Shown: positions 53,900 to 63,763 of the stretch, piece by piece
Layout of the letters: each line of letters opens with the position of its first letter
Numbering within the stretch: position 1 is the stretch's first letter
DNA from: Bufo bufo
Taxonomy: Eukaryota > Chordata > Amphibia > Anura > Bufonidae
Direction of reading: 5' to 3'
Assembly (NCBI RefSeq): GCF_905171765.1
Contig: NC_053394.1
Coordinates: 155,766,015-155,830,014, forward strand
Length of the DNA stretch: 64,000 nucleotides
Made by a program: the position numbers and the translations under genes
Notes under the pieces: model-generated
Database searches by the model: none
What the model saw: only the letters and a program-made list of their open reading frames with translations
Told to the model about the DNA's origin: nothing

Positions 53900-55446
53900 G
53901 TACCCCAATAGGGAGGCGGCGGGTTTGTTGGTTTTGGGTTTTGCGGAAGGTTTTCTAATTCCGTTTGTTCCGGGTGAGGCGGTGTTGCTCAGGAAGAATT
54001 TGCGGTCTGCTAGGGAGCATCCAGAGGTGGTGGGGGAGAAGTTGGGGAAGGAGGTGATGCTGGGGCGGATGGCGGGTCCGTTTTTAGAGCCACCGGTTTA
54101 CAATTTGCGGGTGTCACCGCTGGGGGTTGTACCTAAGAAAGAGGCGAATAAGTTTCGCTTGATCCATCACCTGTCGTTCCCGAGGGGCTCCTCGGTCAAT
54201 GATGGTATTGACCCGGCGGTTTGTTCTGTAGTATATACATCGTTTGACGCGGCGGTCGGTTGGGTGAGGCGTTTTGGGGCGGGAGCGTTGATGGCAAAGA
54301 CGGATATTGAGGCGGCGTTTCGGTTGTTGCCGGTTCATCCGGATTGTCAGCATTTGTTGGGATGTTTTTGGGATGGGGGGTTCTTTGTGGATCGGTGTTT
54401 ACCCATGGGGTGTTCATTGTCGTGCGCTTACTTTGAAACTTTCAGCTCGTTTTTGGAGTGGGCAGTGGTGGACTCGTCGGGTTGTGAATCGCTGATTCAT
54501 TACCTGGATGATTTTTTGTGTATAGGCCCCCCCGGGGTCGCCGGTTTGCGCATTATTGTTGGCAACGTTGAGTTCAGTTTTTGAGAGGTTTGGGGTCCCG
54601 CTGGCGGAGGGTAAGACAGTGGGGCCGGTGTCAGAATTGAGTTTCCTTGGCATAGTGATTGACTCGGTGAGGATGGAGTGTCGGTTGCCGGGCGATAAGC
54701 TGGTAGATCTGAAAGGCTTGGTGGCTAGGGCGATTCGGGCAAAAAAGTTGCAGTTGAGGGAGCTTCAGTCGCTGTTGGGGAAGCTTAATTTCGCTTGCCG
54801 GATAATGCCCATGGGGCGAGTGTTCTGTAGGCGGTTGGAGCAGGCAACTGGGGGGGTGGTGGCTCCGCATCATTATATTCGGTTGGGTAGGGAGCTGCGG
54901 GCGGACTTACAGGTTTGGAGTTCTTTTCTGGACCAGTACAACGGTCGCTCGCTGTTCATGGGGGAAGTTGTTGAGGCGTTTGATTTTGAATTATTCACGG
55001 ATGCGGCGGGGGGTTCAGGTTTTGGGGCTTTTTGTGGAGGTCAATGGTGTGCTGGAGTGTGGCCAGCTGTTTGGGTGGAACGGGGCTGGATGAAGAATCT
55101 GGCTTTGTTAGAGTTGTTCCCTATTGTGCTGGCGGTTGTGTTGTGGGGAGAGCGGTTCCGGGATAAAAAGGTTCGTTTTCACTGCGACAACATGGGGGTG
55201 GTTCAAGCGATAAATGGGCTGTCGGCATCGTCGCCATTGGTGGTGCGGCTGCTGCAGCGGTTAGTGTTAGAGTGCTTGTCACTTAATGCTTGGGTTGTAG
55301 CGGTGCATGTGCCGGGGGTTGACAATTGTATTGCTGACGCCCTTTCTCGTTCGCAGTGGAATCGTTTTCGGCAGTTGGCTCCGGAGGCGGAGGTGATTGG
55401 ATTGGAGTGTCCGGGTTGCCTGTGGGAGCTGCTGGAGGAGCATTGA
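53652..55446 (+). pseudogene. Ngaro reverse transcriptase-RNase H, one homopolymer frameshift
   Basis: Overlaps ORF1 in the +1 frame; recognisable from about 53875 (RMQPYLDRYPNR). RT motifs: LGVVPKKEANKFRLIHHLS, AKTDIEAAFRLLPVHP (motif A) and LIHYLDDFLCIG (motif C, YLDD near 54500). At the C7G4 tract around 54530 the frame changes by one and resumes at 54556 through the RT end (KTVGPVSELSFLGIVID). RNase H follows: LFTDAAGGSGFGAF, HCDNMGVVQAIN and NCIADALSR. The single shift at a homopolymer may be real decay or a base-call error. The stop overlaps the next start as TGATG (55444-55448). Confidence 0.88.
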
Positions 55447-56319
55447 TGGGGCTTATTCGGGCGTCATTAGCTCCGGGTACGTGGGATGCGTATATGAGGG
55501 ATTGGAGGGTGTGGGAGGACTGGTGTGCCGCTTTGGGAGGAGGGATTGAGGAGCCGGAGTTGGTTTTGCTAATGTTTTTGGGTCACGGTAGGGAGCAGGG
55601 TTGGTCGGTTAGCAAGATAAACAGTTACATGGCCGGGTTGGCTTTTGGTTTTAAGGCTCGGCGGATGGTGGATGTGACAAAGTCATTTTTGGTGGTGCAG
55701 GCATTAAAAGGTTGGAGGAGGATGGGTGCTGGGGTGGACGGGAGGAGGCCAGTCTCGTTTGGGTTGTTGCTTAAGTTGGGGGGGGCAGTTGCGGACGGTT
55801 TGTCGGTCAGAGGGGGAAACGAGGTTGTTTCGGTTGGCTTTCTCGCTGGCCTTTTTTGGGGCTATGCGGGTGGGGGAGTTGGTTTGTCCGTCGGTGAGTC
55901 GGGTTGGGGGACTTTTGAGGAGGGATGTTGAGCTGTTTGATGATAGGGTAGAGTTTATTATTCGGCGGTCAAAGACGGATACATTGGGTAAAGGGAAGAA
56001 GGTGGTGCTTTTCCGGGTGGAGGATTGTGACATGTGCCCGGTTCAATGTTTGCGGGATTATGGGTTAAGGGGGGGGGACGGGTCCCCATTGTTGGTTCAT
56101 ATGGATGGCACCTTTTTGTCTCGCTTTCAGTTTTCTGCTATTTTTTCGAGGTGTTTGAGCCGGGTGGGGGTGGATAAGGTGGGGTATTCTAGCCACTCCT
56201 TTAGAATCGGGGCAGCGACAGAAGCGGCTAGATGGGGTGTGGGTGAAGACGTTATTAAAAGGATTGGCCGTTGGGAATCGGCAAGGTTTAAATCTTATGT
56301 GCTTTTGGATCGCTTGTAA
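55446..56319 (+). pseudogene. Ngaro tyrosine recombinase, one homopolymer frameshift
   Basis: Start ATG at 55446 overlaps the RT-RH stop (TGATG). The N-terminal SAM-like region is LAPGTWDAYMRDWRVWEDW ... INSYMAGLAFGFKA. At a G5 run near 55814 the frame changes by one base. The catalytic part then reads FFGAMRVGELV (Arg I), RRSKTD, SSHSFRIGAATEAA (His-x-x-Arg) and RIGRWESARFKSYV (nucleophilic Tyr). All four R-H-R-Y positions are present. This enzyme integrates a circular DNA intermediate without target duplication, in place of an integrase. Confidence 0.88.
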
Positions 56320-56376
56320 AGTGTGGAGGGTTGGTTGGTGTTAGGTTTATTGTGTTTGTGCAAAGCTGCGGTATTG

Positions 56377-56399
56377 TTCTTTTTGTTCTCTCGTTACAG
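56377..56399 (+). promoter_or_regulatory. Predicted splice acceptor for the SGNH frame
   Basis: A pyrimidine-rich run ends in ACAG at 56399. The SGNH phase needs an upstream exon that leaves one nucleotide. A strong donor CAG/GTGAGA at 52892/52893 within ORF1 leaves exactly one nucleotide in the 52313-53260 frame and would join in frame. A second donor-like gtaaagt overlaps the recombinase stop (56316) but gives the wrong phase. Confidence 0.5.
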
Positions 56400-56995
56400 A
56401 TACAGCGCCCGCTCTGGTGTGGATTGTGGGGCATTCCTATGTCTTCTGGGGGGCCGTCCGGGCAGCGGTTCGGCCGGACGGTCAACAGCTAGGATTTGAC
56501 AGGGAGTCTGCGGTGGTAAGGTGGATTGGGAGGCGGGGTATGGTTTGGAAAGGGGTGCTGCCTGAAATTCATAGGTTCGTGAGGATGGATAGGGCACCGG
56601 AGGTGTTGGTGGTACATGCGGGGGGCAATGATTTGGCGGGGAAGCCTATCCGGGAGTTGATTAAGGAGATCAAGTGGGATTTCTTATGGTTGTGGTCGTT
56701 ATTTCCGGATATGGTGACCATATGGTCGGATATTGTCCCCCGGCAGGTGTGGAGGGAGGCTAGGTCTGTGGATGCGGTGAATAAGGCGAGGATAAAGGTG
56801 AACAGGGCAGTTGGGCGTTTTATGGCTAGGAACGGGGCGGTGGTAGTCAGGCATAGGGATTTGGAGGCGGGAACGGGGGCTTTTTGGAGATCGGACGGAG
56901 TGCATTTGAATGCGGTGGGGTTGGATATGTGGAGTTTGGCGTTGCAGGAAGGCATTGAGGTGGCCCTGAGGTTGTGGAGGAACGCCCGGAGTTAA
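56400..56995 (+). CDS. SGNH/GDSL-type hydrolase of the Ngaro element
   Basis: The frame is open from the acceptor at 56399 to the stop at 56995, about 198 codons. Block I VGHSYVF holds the Ser nucleophile, block III HAGGNDL the Asn, and block V RSDGVHLN the Asp and His, as in SGNH esterases. Its role in Ngaro is unknown; esterase activity is inferred from family. No in-frame ATG lies upstream: the only nearby ATG is in another frame. Directly before it is an excellent 3' splice site (ttctttttgttctctcgttacag), so the frame is probably fused by splicing to an upstream exon. No stop or frameshift was seen within it, in contrast to the three upstream frames. Confidence 0.85.
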
Positions 56996-57445
56996 GGTGG
57001 TCAAGTCCGGTCGTTGGTGGCGGTGGGGGGGGGGTCCTTGGAGTTGGGCACGGTGGAATCTGAGGACAATTGGGGGGCCCCACGGTGGGGGCTGGACTCC
57101 CAGGTGGACCGAGCGGTTGTGGTGAATCGAGGGGGGGTCATTCGATGGTGCCTTTGAGCTGGGCGGTACGGCTGGAGGCAAGAATGGCTCACCCTGGTTT
57201 GACAGCTCGATATTTTGGGGCTTCAAGGACCTCCCCCCATTGGGGTTTTATACTGTATTATGTTATGTTATGGTTGTAAATGTTATTTAATAAACGGCTG
57301 CTGTGGCCATTACATTTCCAATTGGTGGTCCGAGTTTTATTGGGATTAGAGTTCTGGGGTGGAAAAGTGTAATGGTGGTTTAGAGGTGAGTAAGGTGGGT
57401 ATGAAAGTAATGGTCGAGGCGAACATGGATAACCAATACCCTCGT

Positions 57446-57523
57446 CATGCAATTCCTTTAATTTGCATTACCGAAATAAATGGACTTTTGCACGATATTC
57501 TAATTTTTCCTGTTTCACCTGTA
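57446..57523. repeat. Interspersed repeat, right half
   Basis: tgcattaccgaaataaatgg ... gatattctaatttttc ... gtttcacctg corresponds to 21330-21393 in the same orientation and completes the repeat begun at 51550. Confidence 0.65.
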
Positions 57524-57529
57524 GACTCT

Positions 57530-58190
57530 TTCCAGCATATATGCCGGCTTTTGGCATAGTGTAGTATTTTTTGTCAGGCTGAAAGCCTGCATATATATCA
57601 GAAACAGTGACCGGGTCAGAGTGCTGGATTTCACAACGCAGTTGTGAACCCGGTCTTACAAGTTCTAAAGAATCTGCTCCAGAGATAGTGGGAGCACCAG
57701 GTCTCTGAGGTAAATCAACTCAGACACAATAAAACATTCACACGACTTATCTGTAACTTAATTAACAACTTATTCTCTAAGCTCTTTTTGTTATTCTCCT
57801 ATTTTTCAAATGTCTATTTACTACATCATGTCTCTGCGCTTTTTTGTATTTGTGTAAGAGACCTAAAGGGGTCTTCCGGTTATGTAAATTTATCCTGTAT
57901 TCAGGATAACTATTAGATCGACGGGGGTCCTTCTGTTGGAACACCTACCAATCAGGAGAATGGTAATTCGTGGAGCCCCGCAAAATGAAGGCCTGTCGGG
58001 CAAGCATGTAGCCCTCTGTCCTGTTTCATTGTAAAAGGTAGTAAGAACCTACAAATCTTTTAGTGCTTTGTAAAGACTGTCTCCCATGGCTAAATGAGGA
58101 ATGGGCAGCATGGGTTTATGGTAGGTAGTATTGAAATTTCCACTCTAAGAAATCTACACTAATATCCAAAATTTATCTCGCAGTGCAAAA
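57530..58190. other. No gene recognised
   Basis: Contains one arm-like sequence resembling TTAA MITEs (aaaggggtcttccggttatg near 57865) without its partner. Nothing else. Confidence 0.4.
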
Positions 58191-58195
58191 CAACC

Positions 58196-59827
58196 TTGAG
58201 TCAGCTTTGCAGAAGCAGTACAGTTTGGAGTACAATATGTCACATACTGCTTCTTAGGCATGTGGACGTACAACTCTCAGCTATTGAGCTGCCAAAACAA
58301 AGGACTTTGAATTTGCTTCATTATCATTGGGCAAGTTGTTTTCTCATGAGCCCAAGAAGCTTTATCAGGAATATAATTTGTGACCCATAGGGGCTGGGGT
58401 GTTTCATTTTGTAATGGAAAAAATAAAAAGCAAAATTGCAGACTTTGCTTACGCCCCAAGTTTCAGTGATGTAACAAATATATATACCAAATTTTAAGAA
58501 GATTGGATAATATTTAGAGGTTGCACACTTTGATCAGTTTTGTAAAAGTAGGCAAAAAATAAGATTTTTCAATGTTAATTACTTTTATTGGGAAAACTAG
58601 TAATTACAAACTTAAAATAATATTAAAACTAGACACTAAGATTAATAAGTAGTATGATAGGCAAAACATGTGTTATGTTAATCAACTTTGAACGATGCAA
58701 TCCCTTCTTTTGTTAGCTTGGTGATGACTTTTCTGTGATGCTTGACTACCCTCAACAAGAATTGTTTTGTTGTTCGTCCCTGACCAATTCATTAAACTTT
58801 TTTTATCAGAGTAATTTCTCTTTCTGCGGTATCATTGACCACCTTAAGAGTGTTCACATGGCTTTTTAGAGAATCACTGCAGTATTCTGTCACACCGTGG
58901 ATCCCAAACAAAGAACGTCTTTGTTTTATTAGTAAAGAAATGGCTCAGGTCTTTTCCTTCAAAAACTAGGTTTTTACCCTCTAATCGTTTCATTTCCTTT
59001 TTCTTTGCAGGTTTGGTTTCAAAAAATGTAGTCATATTTTCCTTAACAGCCTGAGTAATACGTTCGTCCAAAAAAGCCAATCCTATTTTTGTTTCTGACA
59101 GATACCAAAGGTGTCTCTTAGCAACTGTGAGAGCACTTTTTTGACATTTGCAACTGGGTAAGTACCCAGAGCTATAGCATATCCTAATCATTCTTTGGAG
59201 CCCATCGACTTACAATTGCCTCGTGCAAAAAGAGAACATACAGTATATAAGGCTGACAACATGTGCAACCGGTTTCATTCCTTTCAGTTCTCGTTAAGGA
59301 ATATTCAACTGTTTAGTGAAGAGGACAATTTTAAGTGCATATATTGCCTTTGCCATCCACCTTGCAGAGCCCCTGGGATCCTGAAACTGAAGTCATTAGA
59401 CCAACCTCCTAGGTACAGGAGTGAGAGTAGTAATAAAAGTGATCAATGTGTGGAACCCCTAAATATTATTCAATCTTCTTAAATTTGGCATATATATCTT
59501 TTACATCACTGAGACTCTGGGCGTAAGCAAAGTCATATGAAAATCACATCTTTGGAAAAATGAAACACCCTTATAGGGGCATATGAAGGCAGACTGTTCT
59601 TGGTCACACAGAGAAATAACTATTTTTGAGATTCTGGCCACTGTGTTGATATATTTTATATAGAGGTCCTTATCCATAACTTTTCTTTGCATAATCCAAT
59701 CAATGTCTATTTTTACCCCCTGGGTGGGTATCAGAATAGCAAAGGTACAATTGTCCTCTTTGTGGCTACAACAACTCCTCCATCCTATCTTCCACCAGGT
59801 GTAATTTTTTTTGTTTTGCAATGTCAC
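58196..59827. pseudogene. Unrecognised coding relic arranged as inverted halves
   Basis: 58385-58520 read on the + strand matches 59450-59580 read on the minus strand: GVFHF ... DFAYAPSFSDVTNIYTKF versus GVSFF ... VSVMDVKDIYAKF. This looks like conserved coding sequence, but each side has stops. A further minus frame (58874-59191) has CKCQKSALTVAKRHLWYLS, IGLAFLDERI and a Lys-rich middle; another (59501-59827) has DNCTFAILIPTQGVKIDIDW. The mixture of residues suggests a once real, probably transposon-borne protein of a family I do not recognise, duplicated head to head and decayed. No termini or target duplication were found. Confidence 0.4.
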
Positions 59828-60058
59828 TTATGCTTAGACAGTTACAACCGGATCCGCAAAACACATACGGACGTGTGAATGGACCCTTAATAAAAATCTT
59901 TTGACCATAGGATTCATTAGTTGATTCCAGATTACCTTTAAGCTGCCCATACATCCAATAGTTATGGGCTGAACAATCGTTCGACTGAAAGCTATTTCTC
60001 CCAGCTCCCTTCTGTCTTCCCCATACACTTACACCTTTGGCTCGGCTGAACACATATA

Positions 60059-60976
60059 CAGTACAGACCAAAAGTTTGGACACACCTTCTCATTCAAAGA
60101 GTTTTCTTTATTTTCATGACTATGAAAATTGTAGATTCACACTGAAGGCATCAAAACTATGAATTAACACATGTGGAATTATATACATAACAAACAAGTG
60201 TGAAACAACTGAAAATATGTCATATTCTAGGTTCTTCAAAGTAGCCACCTTTTGCTTTGATTACTGCTTTGCATTCTCTTGATGAGCTTCAAGAGGTAGT
60301 CCCCTGAAATGGTTTTCACTTCACAGGTGTGCCCTGTCAGGTTTAATAAGTGGGATTTCTTGCCTTATAAATGGGGTTGGGACCATCAGTGGCGTTGAGG
60401 AGAAGTCAGGTGAATACACAGCTGATAGTCCTACTGAATAGACTGTTAGAATTTGTATTATGGCAAGAAAAAAGCAGCTAAGTAAAGAAAAACGAGTGGC
60501 CATCATTACTTTAAGAAATGAAGGTCAGTCAGTCAGCCGAAAAATTGGGAAAACTTTGAAAGTAAGGGCTATTTGACCATGAAGGAGAGTGATGGGGTGC
60601 TGCGCCAGGTGACTTGGCCTCCACAGTCACCGGACCTGAGATGGTTTGGGGTGAGCTGGACTGCAGAATGAAGGCAAAAGGGCCAACAAGTGTTAAGCAT
60701 TTCTGGGAACTCCTTCAAGACTGTTGGAAGACCATTTCAGGGGACTACCTCTTGAAGCTCATCAAGAGAATGCCAAGAGTGTGCAAAGCAGTAATCAAAG
60801 CAAAAGGTGGCTACTTTGAAGAACCTAGAATATGACATATTTTCAGTTGTTTCACACTTGTTTGTTATGTATATAATTCCACATGTGTTAATTCATAGTT
60901 TTGATGCCTTCATAGTCATGAAAATAAAGAAAACTCTTTGAATGAGAAGGTGTGTCCAAACTTTTGGTCTGTACTG
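60059..60976. mobile_element. Tc1-like deletion derivative, copy B (918 bp)
   Basis: TA at 60057-60058 and 60977-60978, CAGTACAGACC termini. Same architecture as 11526-12464 but in the opposite orientation: transposase C-terminal coding in both arms, N-terminus (RKKQLSKEKRVAIITLRNE, + strand near 60460) joined to WPPQSP across the same central deletion. Shared breakpoints mean that both descend from one deleted parent that was amplified. Confidence 0.92.
60459..60835 (+). pseudogene. Internally deleted Tc1 transposase relic
   Basis: The + strand reads the ARKKQLSKEKR start, passes through SVSRKIGKTLKV, then stops. After the deletion it reads a WPPQSP segment with a further short loss before MVWGELD, and ends FEEPRI at 60835. 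Catalytic Asp motifs are absent. Non-functional. Confidence 0.82.
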
Positions 60977-60979
60977 TAT

Positions 60980-61520
60980 ATGTATTCTATGGGGAGAGTG
61001 GAGAAAGCCTCTGCAAGACACATCTGGTGGCTTATTCCTGGGAGAACAAAAGGATCAGGTGAAAAAATATTCATTTCACGCGATCCTTGTCTCACCCAAC
61101 AGATAATGTCAAGAGCTCCCCGCACTCATTAGTGTGTCGGCCAAACTTACCATTCTCTGTGGGTTTGTTGACAAAAGACTAATGCGTATGGCCTGCTTTA
61201 GATTTGAAAACGCTGCATACTGTTAAAGATGTGGAATCTGCTGTTGGATCTAATCACTGATATATCTGAATCACTGTGCAATCTAGACTGGGCACCAGAA
61301 AGCCCCCAGGCAAAGCAACTGGCATGTGTCTACCTGTCTTGAGTTCAAACAAAGAAAACCCCGTAATTTCGAAACCTACAGCTCTAATACAAAATAGCTG
61401 GCAAATGAGTAACTCAATCGTTTCCTTTTTCCCCGAATCATTTTTGTGTATTTTGATTTTAATGTTTAGTTCATGAACTCAAAGCCTTCCCAGCAAATTG
61501 TGGGTGGTAAGGAAAATGAA
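60980..61520. other. No gene recognised
   Basis: No motif-bearing frame or repeat structure was noticed. Confidence 0.4.
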
Positions 61521-61521
61521 A

Positions 61522-61730
61522 TCATTGCTGGATACACAGCAAAGTACACAGGTGGAGCATTACCTGTCCCACAATATGCGGGCTGTTGTCCTTTTCTAAT
61601 ATCTTAGGAAATTCCCAATGAGAAAATACACTTGTCCACAATATCCTGGCTGTAGTTAGTGTTGTGTTGTTAGTCGCTAGTAATGCCTCCACCCACTCAG
61701 AGAACACGTCCACCACTACTAGGTTCTAAC
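61522..61730 (-). pseudogene. Retroviral integrase core fragment (ERV pol relic)
   Basis: The minus strand reads VDVFSEWVEA, ARILWTSVFSHWEFP, LEKDNSPHIVGQV and LCTLLCIQQ. The order VD-x-FS-x-WVEA ... G/E-FP ... DN-x-PH is the retroviral (gamma-like) integrase catalytic core, with the second Asp in KDNSPH. Only about 65 codons remain. The first Asp is in VDVFSE, while the Glu region is lost. It is surrounded by unrelated sequence, so it is an old fragment. Whether it belongs to the same lineage as the ERV-like element at 5.7-14.2 kb cannot be told. Confidence 0.72.
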
Positions 61731-61957
61731 AACTCCAGCACATGTCAACGAGTCCTGATGTTCATAAGCTTCTGGCTTTCTCCGCCCCCTTCGACTGATT
61801 GACTTTACCCCCCAAAAGAATTAGCAGTGGGGGAAGAAGGGTTTAAAAGCCAGGAGCTCATGAATATTTAGGACACATCAACATCCACTGGAGCTGTTCA
61901 ATACAAGATATTCGCAAAATGGTCAATTAAAGAAAGTAACCCAGCATTTTGCTAGGG

Positions 61958-62022
61958 GGATCTGTCACTAGTTTATGTTGCCCTTAGTTGGGTCGCCATG
62001 AACTGGTGACAGATTCCCTTCA
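61958..62022. repeat. Short foldback repeat
   Basis: GGGGGATCTGTCACTAG and its partner CTGGTGACAGATTCCC are inverse over about 14 bp, with a 35-bp loop. It probably derives from a MITE of the type at 18.2 kb (GGTGACAGGTTCCC). Confidence 0.6.
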
Positions 62023-62034
62023 AATTTTTCATTT

Positions 62035-62820
62035 AGCAAGTTGAAAAGGACAATGAAATAAATTTGAATTGACACACAGGAACTCTCCTTAAATGTACTC
62101 TCCTTAAATGTGGTTTACCCTTTCATTTGGAATTGTTTTGCAGATAAGGCACTTCTCATTTTCCTCATGATACAAGGCTCTGGGTTGAGGGTGCCACTTT
62201 TTCCTTATAATCATATATAGCAAAGCTTTGGGACCTGGGTAGGCAAAGGTTGAATAGTTAAATATAATTTAAATTGTGCTCATGTTAGTTAGGGATATAA
62301 AGTAATAATTTTTCCTTAACATTCTTGCAATACAAAGGTTCACTTAGTTCCACATGCATGGGCTGCTCTCCCCATTCTTGCGCTGTAAGTTAATAAGGTC
62401 TTGAAAGGCAGACTGAGTCGTGGGGGTTGATTAGAATCCTTCCTTATAGCTGAAACAATTACACCACGGTATGTGTTCTCCTGTCAATGCAGCTTCCTTT
62501 GCTGCTTTGACTGCCTAGACATTGCCCAGAATGTGAGGGTCAGAAATGAGGGTATTCTTTTCCTCACTGCATAATCTATCTTAAAGGCTATGTACATTTT
62601 TGGTGACAATTATTGCATTGTACTGATTTTGAGCTGAAATAATTTTTTCAATCAGTTTTTATTAAAAATGATGAGCCATTTTCCCTGCACAGCTTTGTGT
62701 TTATCTACTAGCAGAATCTGTATTTTCTCTCCATCACAGGGAACTGATGGGGTCCTTATCTCTGCTCTCAGACCTTATAAACACTCATTAATGATCAATT
62801 CCTATTTTACTGATAAGAAT
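62035..62820. other. No gene recognised
   Basis: A duplicated 'ctccttaaatgt' at 62085-62111; otherwise nothing. Confidence 0.4.
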
Positions 62821-63122
62821 ATGGTGTGCAAAAACAAACATTGGGATAGAGGGTAATGGACCCCCAATTTACACTATGGTAGTTATCCCAAATGAACAAG
62901 ATATAAAAATAATATATATAAAGTGCACGGCGGCACTAGTAACCAGCAGGTCCTACCGGTACCATAGGACGGACACCAGATCGTTCACCTCTTAACCTGG
63001 AGATTGCCCCTGGAGGATTCCACCATCTTGGTATACCTCTTTGCCAGCTGACTCATCGTGTCTAGCTCATGGTCTGGGATTAATCATTCATTTTAAGATT
63101 GATCCCTAATATTTCTCTCCAT

Positions 63123-63175
63123 CTCCCCTGATGAACTGCTTTTATGTCCTGGCAGTGAAACATGCGTGTAGGGAG
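63123..63175 (+). ncRNA. Hammerhead ribozyme, type I, in PLE 3
   Basis: CTGATGA (63128-63134), stem II ACTGC/GCAGT (63135-63139 with 63152-63156, perfect), GAAA (63157-63160), stem III CAT-GC-GTG, cleavage triplet GTA ending at 63170. Stem I is CTCCC upstream (63123-63127) with GGGAG downstream (63171-63175). All core boxes are intact and the orientation is sense with respect to the coding region. Confidence 0.82.
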
Positions 63176-63763
63176 TGTTTTGTGGATCTTTAGGGACATT
63201 TAGCATTTTAGATCTGAGGGACAGGTTCCGGACGTGGTCGTCCTTGTCAGGACGAGTGCCATGTGGTCAGGCTGCTACTCACAATTTAGTATCAGGGTCA
63301 TACGGCTAGTTAGCCATAGGGCTGGAACAGGGACCCTGCACAGCTGTGTATCACTGCCAGATTATTTTGGTCAACATTTTGGCCTATTGGAACATCATCT
63401 GCGGATAGGCATCCAACGAATACAGCTGGTGGTGAACGATTTGGTGTCCGTCCCACGGTACCGGTAGGACCTGCTGGTTACTAGTGCCGCCGTGCACTTT
63501 ATATATATATTATTTTTGTATCTTGTTCATTTGGGATAACTACCATAGCGTAAATTGGGGGTCCATTACCCTCTATCCCAATGTTTGTCTTTGCACACTT
63601 TATTTAGGACTGTTTCATATTTTATCAGCATTATTATTAAATGTTATGTTTTAGGATTACCCCTCTCTGAATAATGTTTTGACTCTTGGCTATCTAGAGC
63701 GCAGACATTTATCAGTTCTGACCTCTCACTTAGTAATCTACTTTCAATTGCTTAATTTTTGGT

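Larger units (their letters stand above)
51826..57440 (+). mobile_element. Ngaro-type (DIRS order) tyrosine-recombinase retroelement with SGNH hydrolase
   Basis: About 5.6 kb, markedly GC-rich and G-biased on the + strand compared with its flanks. Order: gag-like ORF with Cys/His motifs, RT-RNase H, tyrosine recombinase, SGNH hydrolase. The lack of an integrase or LTRs and the presence of a tyrosine recombinase define the DIRS order; the extra hydrolase is known from vertebrate Ngaro elements. Split direct repeats at the ends were not resolved by eye, so borders are approximate (plus or minus tens of bases). A polyadenylation signal aataaacgg lies near 57289. Confidence 0.9.

Noticed and set aside
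56311..56320. Splice donor gtaaagt overlapping the recombinase stop as the partner of the SGNH acceptor
   Set aside because: It would join in the wrong phase for the SGNH frame; the donor at 52892 fits instead.
52960..57190. Minus-strand Pro/His-rich frames across the Ngaro element
   Set aside because: Antisense of Gly/Val/Trp-rich Ngaro coding sequence with strong G bias; no motif.
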